Shown piece after piece: positions 7,452-11,113 of a stretch of 11,113 bases of DNA; position 1 is the stretch's first letter, and the number at the start of each line of letters is the position of its first letter. The position numbers were made by a program, and so were the translations under genes. The stretch lies in assembly GCA_046760905.1 (NCBI GenBank), contig JBHIFB010000110.1, positions 1 through 11,113 of the forward strand, in the 5' to 3' direction. This DNA is from JBHIFB01 sp046760905 (GTDB lineage: Bacteria; Gemmatimonadota; CAZMKB01). The notes under the pieces were generated by a model. It was given only the letters and a program-made list of their open reading frames with translations. It made no database searches and was not told where the DNA came from.

Positions 7452-7761
7452 GAAAGTCAATACAGACGATATTGTCGAAGCAAGCATGAGAAACCTCGAG
7501 GTGCTTGAGGAGCGTATCAAAAGCTGCATCGAAGAGTTGAGAGACATGAAGATGGAGAATACCCACATCAAAACTGAATATGGAGCCCTTCGTGGGAAGA
7601 TGGGGAGACTCGAGGAAACCTTCCATCAAATGAAAGATTGGGAGGAACAAAGGGAAGCCCTCATAACCGAGAACAGCGCTCTCAAGGAGAAACTCGGTGT
7701 GATCGAGAATAGGATAAGGGGCCTACTTACAAGGCTGGAGTCAACGATCGGACAGGATTGA
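7435..7761 (+). CDS. Small coiled-coil protein, ZapB-like division factor (putative)
   Basis: This 108-aa soluble protein is predicted to be almost wholly coiled coil. It is rich in Glu, Lys, Leu and Arg in heptad-like order from about residue 14 to 105, with no Cys-rich motif or membrane segment. The C-terminal stretch, from EALITENSALKEKL to IRGLLTRLES, resembles the end of ZapB-like/TIGR02449 proteins found beside zapA (x-ALI-x-x-N-x...R-I-x-x-x-(I/L)-x-RL). ZapB bridges ZapA-decorated FtsZ rings to the chromosome terminus. The start ATG 7435 follows AAAGGAG (7424-7430) by 4 nt, an excellent RBS located inside pheT. The 17-nt overlap with pheT makes it a true gene rather than a shadow. zapA follows after 46 nt. 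Function rests on context and weak sequence likeness; other short coiled coils are possible. Confidence 0.65.
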   Translation: MLSYDEKVNTDDIVEASMRNLEVLEERIKSCIEELRDMKMENTHIKTEYGALRGKMGRLEETFHQMKDWEEQREALITENSALKEKLGVIENRIRGLLTRLESTIGQD

Positions 7762-7807
7762 AGACCCCTGGCGGGGAAGGAAACCTGAGAAAGGATGGGG
7801 ACCGGCT

Positions 7808-8125
7808 ATGGAAACTGAAGAGAGAAAGAGTGTCAGGGTTCGAATCTTCGGAGAGGAATTCCCCATCAGGAGTGAAGCTGATCCCGAATATACCAAAAAA
7901 GTAGCGAAATACGTTGATTCTATGATGCGTCACGTTAAGAAAGGAATGAAATCTAGTGATGCACGTACAGTTGCAATCCTTGCAGCTATGTCAATAACGG
8001 ATGAGCTTTTCCGTTCAAGGCAAGGATTGAATTCACTTGGGGAGGAGCTTGCAAGGAAGACAAAGGAAATTTTGAACTTAATCGAAGAAGGAAGAGCGAG
8101 GGGTAATGGCAAGAGCAATGACTGA
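7808..8125 (+). CDS. zapA: Cell division protein ZapA
   Basis: ZapA crosslinks and stabilises FtsZ protofilaments at the division ring. The 105-aa protein has the family's two-part plan. An N-terminal beta-alpha head, VRVRIFGEEFPIRSEADPEY (about 9-28), is followed by KKVAKYVDSMM. A long C-terminal helix (about 50-100, from ARTVAILAAMSITDELF) should form the dimerising coiled coil. It starts at ATG 7808, with GGGG at 7797-7800 and AAGGA at 7791-7795 as a rather loose SD. The ZapB-like gene lies just upstream, giving a possible Z-ring accessory pair. A strong promoter for the RNA described next begins 8 nt after its stop. Confidence 0.93.
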   Translation: METEERKSVRVRIFGEEFPIRSEADPEYTKKVAKYVDSMMRHVKKGMKSSDARTVAILAAMSITDELFRSRQGLNSLGEELARKTKEILNLIEEGRARGNGKSND

Positions 8126-8133
8126 GAAATACC

Positions 8134-8162
8134 TTGTCAACCGGCGGGAAATTTGTTATAAT
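8134..8162 (+). promoter_or_regulatory. Strong sigma70-type promoter of the 6S-like RNA
   Basis: TTGTCA (8134-8139, 5/6) and TATAAT (8157-8162, 6/6) are separated by an optimal 17 bp, the best promoter in the window. The predicted start is 8168-8170. It lies immediately after the zapA stop, and the next ORF start (rny) is nearly 290 nt away. That distance is far too long for a simple leader and fits a separate abundant RNA. Confidence 0.85.
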
Positions 8163-8167
8163 ATAGT

Positions 8168-8363
8168 ACGGAGTCCCTGCTCTGTACGACGAGAAAAGAA
8201 AAAATTTGATCCAACTCACTCTGATAGGGAATCCGGCTTCACTATTCGTTCACCGGCCCTGGGAAAAAGAGGGAAGTGGACTGATGGTGGGAGGATACCC
8301 AGTTTTTCCTTATCAGGTTCAAATTCTGCTTTTCTCTCAGAGGGAGCGGGGATTTTCTATTTT
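8168..8363 (+). ncRNA. ssrS: 6S RNA (candidate)
   Basis: About 195 nt follow a near-consensus promoter and fold by eye into one long interrupted rod. The closing stem is 8170-8183 with 8343-8356 (14 pairs, five of them G-U), then 8191-8198 with 8329-8336 (8 bp), 8203-8209 with 8319-8325 (7 bp), and 8221-8231 with 8306-8316 (11 pairs, CTGATAGGGAA with TTCCTTATCAG). An unpaired 8232-8248 follows, then an apical hairpin (8249-8253/8276-8280 and 8257-8260/8270-8273) and a small hairpin at 8281-8302 on the 3' side. This is the 6S plan: closing stem, central bubble with 3'-strand hairpin, terminal stem. Length matches 6S (about 180-200 nt), and adjacency to zapA is a known 6S context. The outer stem runs into TTTTCTATTTT (8353-8363), which could serve as its terminator. 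A competing 5' hairpin, 8166-8173 with 8180-8187, is also possible. 6S RNA binds housekeeping RNA polymerase by mimicking an open promoter. Primary sequence alone is not diagnostic. Confidence 0.75.
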
Positions 8364-8455
8364 CCCCTGATTGTAAATGTTCCGGTCTGTCGCCCCCCAC
8401 ACTCGGATGTATTAGCCCCTCGGAAAAGTTATTCTGAGAGCTGATCGGACTGTAT
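8364..8455 (+). other. Non-coding spacer between the 6S-like RNA and rny
   Basis: This segment contains a C-run (8393-8398) and a weak long-range pairing of TTCCG 8380-8384 with CGGAA 8421-8425. A poor promoter-like pair, TTCTGA 8432-8437 and TATGCT 8455-8460, has 17-bp spacing. If that promoter is used, rny would start at 8480 or 8546 rather than 8456. I see no terminator or known regulatory RNA here. Confidence 0.35.
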
Positions 8456-10099
8456 ATGCTCTATCATCTGACAGGGACTATGATAACAACACATATCGCA
8501 GGAATGATATCGCAGAACTTTTCGGATCTGGGGAGTACGCTGCCGATGATCGTGCCCGTGATTTTTATGCTTCTCGCGGCGGGTATTTTTTTCCTCGGAT
8601 ACTATGCCAGGAAGAGAATCTCATCCAGAAGATTCTCCGAGATCGAAAGGGAGTCTGAGCGAATCCTTAATGAGGCAAAAAGAGAAGCGGATAATATCAC
8701 GAAGTCCGCCGAGCTCGAGTGCAAAGAAATGGCCTACAGGGAGAAAGCCAAACTCGAGGAAGAGTTATCATTGAAGAGGCAGGAAATAGAGCGCATGGAG
8801 TGGAGAGTCAAGGAGCGGGAAGCAAACTTCGACAGGAAGCTTGATCTAATCGAGAAAAAGGAGAAAGACCTATCCCGATTGAGCGAGGAGTTTGCTGCCA
8901 GGGACAAGGCGCTGAAAGCAAAAGATGCGAGGCTCACGCAGCTCATTTCGGAGCAGAATCTTCGCTTGGAACGTATAGCGGGCCTGACCGCGGAGGAAGC
9001 GAAGAAGCAGTTGATTGCCAATCTGGAAGAGGAAGCGAGGCTCGGAGCGAGCCAGTACATCAAGGAGAGAAAGGAAGAGGCTAAAAGGATCGCAGATAGG
9101 GAAGCGAGGAAGATCATCACTCAGAATATACAGAGATATGCTGCGGATCACGTAGTGGAGTCCACGGTCAGTGTAGTCTCTTTACCGAATGATGAGATGA
9201 AGGGTCGGATAATAGGTCGGGAAGGAAGAAACATTAGAAGCTTCGAGATGGCGACCGGTGTGAACGTCATTATCGATGACACGCCAGAAGCGGTTATATT
9301 ATCCTCCTTCGACCCGATACGAAGGGAGGTGGCCCGTCTTGCGCTCGAGAAGCTGGTGTCCGATGGGAGGATTCACCCTGGCCGGATAGAAGACATGGTT
9401 GAGAAGGCGAGAAGAGAACTCAATGAAATGATCCGGCAGGCCGGGGAGGAGACAATTTACGAGGTAGGGATTCAGAGCTTGCATCCTGAGCTTATCAGGT
9501 TGCTCGGAATGCTCAAGTACAGGACCAGTTATGGACAGAATGTCCTTCAGCATCTGAAGGAAGCCGCGTTCATCTGTGGGCTGATGGCGGCCGAACTCCA
9601 CCTCGACGCCGGCCTTGCCAAGCGGGCTGCGCTTCTGCACGATATAGGAAAGGCGATGACCCACGAGAGTGAGGGAACGCACGTCCAGCTTGGGGCTGAG
9701 CTTGCCCGGAAATATGGTGAGAAGGAGATTGTGGTGAGTTCCATCGAGGCGCATCATGATGATGTCGAACACAAATCCCTGATATCGGTACTCGTACAGT
9801 CTGCAGATGCGATATCCGGTGCAAGGCCCGGTGCAAGACGTGAGACTTTCGAAACTTATATCAAGAGGCTCGAGAAGCTCGAAGAGATCGCAGACTCCTT
9901 CGACGGCATACAGAAATCTTACGCCATCCAGGCCGGCAGGGAGATAAGGGTCGTAGTTGAACCGGCTGATATCGATGATGCGAGGCTCGAGGTGCTGGCC
10001 TCCGAAATCGCCAGGAAGATCGAGAAGGAGCTGGAGTATCCAGGACATATCAAGATTTCCATGATCCGCGAGACCAGGGCTATAGACTACGCACGATGA
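8456..10099 (+). CDS. rny: Ribonuclease Y
   Basis: RNase Y is a membrane-anchored endoribonuclease that initiates mRNA decay. The longest frame is 547 aa. One transmembrane helix spans about 31-50 (IVPVIFMLLAAGIFFLGYY), followed by a basic stop-transfer ARKRISSRR and a long charged coiled coil (about 55-220). The KH domain contains GRIIGREGRNIRSFE (250-264). The HD domain has H366 and the HD pair in LLHDIGK (395-396), then EAHHDDVE (431-438). The C-terminal tail ends near RETRAIDYAR as in family members. Start choice is open. ATG 8456 lacks an SD and ATG 8480 has AGGGA only 2 nt away. ATG 8546 follows GGAG (8532-8535) by 10 nt and would give the usual 517 aa with the helix at the extreme N-terminus. 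The gene follows the 6S-like RNA and leads into a ymdB-type gene, its frequent neighbour. Confidence 0.97.
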   Translation: MLYHLTGTMITTHIAGMISQNFSDLGSTLPMIVPVIFMLLAAGIFFLGYYARKRISSRRFSEIERESERILNEAKREADNITKSAELECKEMAYREKAKLEEELSLKRQEIERMEWRVKEREANFDRKLDLIEKKEKDLSRLSEEFAARDKALKAKDARLTQLISEQNLRLERIAGLTAEEAKKQLIANLEEEARLGASQYIKERKEEAKRIADREARKIITQNIQRYAADHVVESTVSVVSLPNDEMKGRIIGREGRNIRSFEMATGVNVIIDDTPEAVILSSFDPIRREVARLALEKLVSDGRIHPGRIEDMVEKARRELNEMIRQAGEETIYEVGIQSLHPELIRLLGMLKYRTSYGQNVLQHLKEAAFICGLMAAELHLDAGLAKRAALLHDIGKAMTHESEGTHVQLGAELARKYGEKEIVVSSIEAHHDDVEHKSLISVLVQSADAISGARPGARRETFETYIKRLEKLEEIADSFDGIQKSYAIQAGREIRVVVEPADIDDARLEVLASEIARKIEKELEYPGHIKISMIRETRAIDYAR

Positions 10100-10126
10100 T
10101 ACGATCGAAGTTGGAAAGGCAAGCCG

Positions 10127-10939
10127 GTGAAATTTCTCTTCATTGCTGATGTGGTGGGAAAACCGGGAAGAAGGATACTCGCGAATGCCCTGCGGAAGCT
10201 CAAAGAAGAAGAAGAAGTATCGTTAGTCATTGCAAACGGGGAGAATGGTGCGGGTGGCTACGGCCTCACCTCTGAAACCGCAGATGAACTTTTCTCTATC
10301 GGGATAGATCTTCTTACGAGCGGGAATCACATATGGGACAAGAAGGAGTTCATCCCTCGCCTGAGGGATGATGGACGAATCCTGCGTCCGGCGAATTACC
10401 CTCCGGGTAATCCGGGGAGGGGGAGTGCTCTCCTGGAAACGCTAGATGGGCGAGAAGTCGGGGTGCTGAATCTCCAGGGAAAGGTCTTCATGCCATCTCT
10501 GGACTGCCCGTTCAGAACGGGGATACAGATGGTCGAAGAGATGAGGCAGAGCACCAGGATTATTGTGGTTGATTTCCATGCCGAGGCCACTGCTGAAAAG
10601 GTTGCTCTCGGCTGGTATCTCGACGGGCTCGTATCCGCCGTGATCGGGACACACACCCATATCCAAACTGCGGACGAAAGGGTACTGCCCGGTGGAACCG
10701 CATACATCACTGATATAGGCATGACAGGATCGATAGATTCGGTTATCGGGGTGAAAACGGAGCTCGCCCTTAAACGATTCCTTACGCAGGTGCCACATCG
10801 ATTCCAGACCGCTGAGAGGAACGTCAGGCTGATGGGGGTTGTGTGTGAGGTGGATGATCATAGTGGAAAGGCGAAGTGGATCAAGAGGATCAATATTGGT
10901 GAAACCCAAGGAGCAGGTGAGTCGGAGGATGACAGCTGA
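10127..10939 (+). CDS. ymdB: YmdB-family metallophosphoesterase (TIGR00282)
   Basis: This is a calcineurin-like phosphoesterase of the YmdB type; the Bacillus subtilis member hydrolyses 2',3'-cyclic nucleotides. The 270-aa protein carries the full metal-ligand set: D8 (FIADVVGKPGRR), E39 and N40 (NGENGAGGYG), N67 and H68 (TSGNHIWDKK), H151 (VDFHAEATAEK), and H176 and H178 (IGTHTHIQTAD). These positions correspond to those of the characterised enzymes. There is no signal peptide. The start is GTG 10127 with GGAAAGG (10113-10119) 7 nt upstream. It lies 27 nt after rny, a common pairing that suggests a shared role in RNA turnover or signalling. Its last 11 nt overlap folD. The physiological substrate in this organism is inferred only from the family. 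Confidence 0.94.
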   Translation: MKFLFIADVVGKPGRRILANALRKLKEEEEVSLVIANGENGAGGYGLTSETADELFSIGIDLLTSGNHIWDKKEFIPRLRDDGRILRPANYPPGNPGRGSALLETLDGREVGVLNLQGKVFMPSLDCPFRTGIQMVEEMRQSTRIIVVDFHAEATAEKVALGWYLDGLVSAVIGTHTHIQTADERVLPGGTAYITDIGMTGSIDSVIGVKTELALKRFLTQVPHRFQTAERNVRLMGVVCEVDDHSGKAKWIKRINIGETQGAGESEDDS

Positions 10940-11113
10940 AATAATAGACGGTCGTGCGATTGCAGAAGAGGTCAAATCCGAGTTGAAAGAGCGGATCGAA
11001 TCCCTTAAGAAGAAAGGTGTTACTCCCGGTATCGCGGTAGTACTGGTTGGGGATAATCCTGCCTCACACATCTACGTGAGGATGAAGAACAGAGCATCAA
11101 AAGAAATAGGTAT
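10929..11113 (+). CDS. folD: FolD bifunctional methylene-THF dehydrogenase/cyclohydrolase (partial, N-terminus)
   Basis: Only the first 61 codons are in the window; the frame runs off the right edge. FolD interconverts 5,10-methylene-THF, 5,10-methenyl-THF and 10-formyl-THF in the cytoplasm, supplying one-carbon units for purines and formyl-Met-tRNA. The opening, AEIIDGRAIAEEV, and the block AVVLVGDNPASHIYVRMK are typical. Y49 and K53 occupy the conserved active-site Tyr and catalytic Lys positions of the YVxxK motif. The start ATG 10929 overlaps the ymdB-type gene by 11 nt, with AGGTGAG (10915-10921) 7 nt upstream, so translation is probably coupled. Full length and domain integrity cannot be judged here. 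Confidence 0.94.
   Translation, partial: MTAEIIDGRAIAEEVKSELKERIESLKKKGVTPGIAVVLVGDNPASHIYVRMKNRASKEIG

Noticed and set aside
8311..8331. tRNA T-arm-like GGTTCAAATTC
   Set aside because: There is no proper 5-bp T stem, acceptor stem, anticodon arm or CCA. The bases instead pair with 8203-8209 in the 6S-like fold.
8348..8367. GGGGA/TCCCC hairpin as a terminator for the 6S-like RNA
   Set aside because: No T-run follows it, and its 5' arm is better used in the 14-pair closing stem.
8106..8444. 112-codon forward ORF overlapping the zapA end and most of the zapA-rny gap
   Set aside because: It begins inside zapA with no SD, has no coherent protein character, and overlaps a strong promoter and a highly structured RNA.
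9299..10048. 249-codon reverse ORF opposite rny
   Set aside because: It mirrors the KH/HD coding region of rny and has no independent RBS or family resemblance.

Overview
The window is an 11.1 kb, gene-dense stretch of an ordinary bacterial chromosome. All recognisable genes lie on the + strand. The core order is thrS-infC-rpmI-rplT-pheS-pheT, a translation cluster found in many bacteria. It is followed by a zapB-like/zapA cell-division pair, then rny, a ymdB-type phosphoesterase gene and the start of folD. The run zapA-rny-ymdB-folD recalls Clostridia, Thermotogae and FCB-type phyla more than Proteobacteria, where ihfA normally follows pheT. Arginine is coded mainly by AGG/AGA, ATA is common for isoleucine, and base composition is intermediate. 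I infer a poorly characterised Gram-negative-type lineage, possibly near the FCB group, but the sequence does not fix the phylum.

Layout. Positions 1-127 hold the tail of an unidentified reading frame. A sigma70-type promoter near 113-141 drives a stand-alone PTS EIIA domain gene, with thrS 17 nt downstream. Between thrS and infC lies a 234-nt leader with its own promoter and a near-ideal intrinsic terminator just before the infC Shine-Dalgarno. This looks like an attenuator controlling infC-rpmI-rplT and probably pheST. infC starts at an AUC codon. pheT overlaps a small coiled-coil ZapB-like gene, and zapA follows.

The most interesting part is the 330-nt gap between zapA and rny. Eight nt after the zapA stop there is a near-consensus promoter (TTGTCA-17-TATAAT). 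The roughly 195 nt transcribed from it fold by eye into a long interrupted rod. It has a closing stem, an asymmetric central bubble with a small hairpin on its 3' side, and an apical stem-loop. Size, fold and location next to zapA fit 6S RNA (ssrS), the regulator that mimics an open promoter and binds housekeeping RNA polymerase.

The genes join translation capacity (two aminoacyl-tRNA synthetases, IF3, L35, L20), FtsZ-ring assembly (ZapB-like, ZapA), RNA polymerase control (6S), mRNA decay (RNase Y), a YmdB phosphoesterase and one-carbon metabolism (FolD). These are growth-rate-linked housekeeping functions. I see no mobile element, CRISPR array or tRNA. I found no wholly new system; the non-coding elements are the parts most worth following up.
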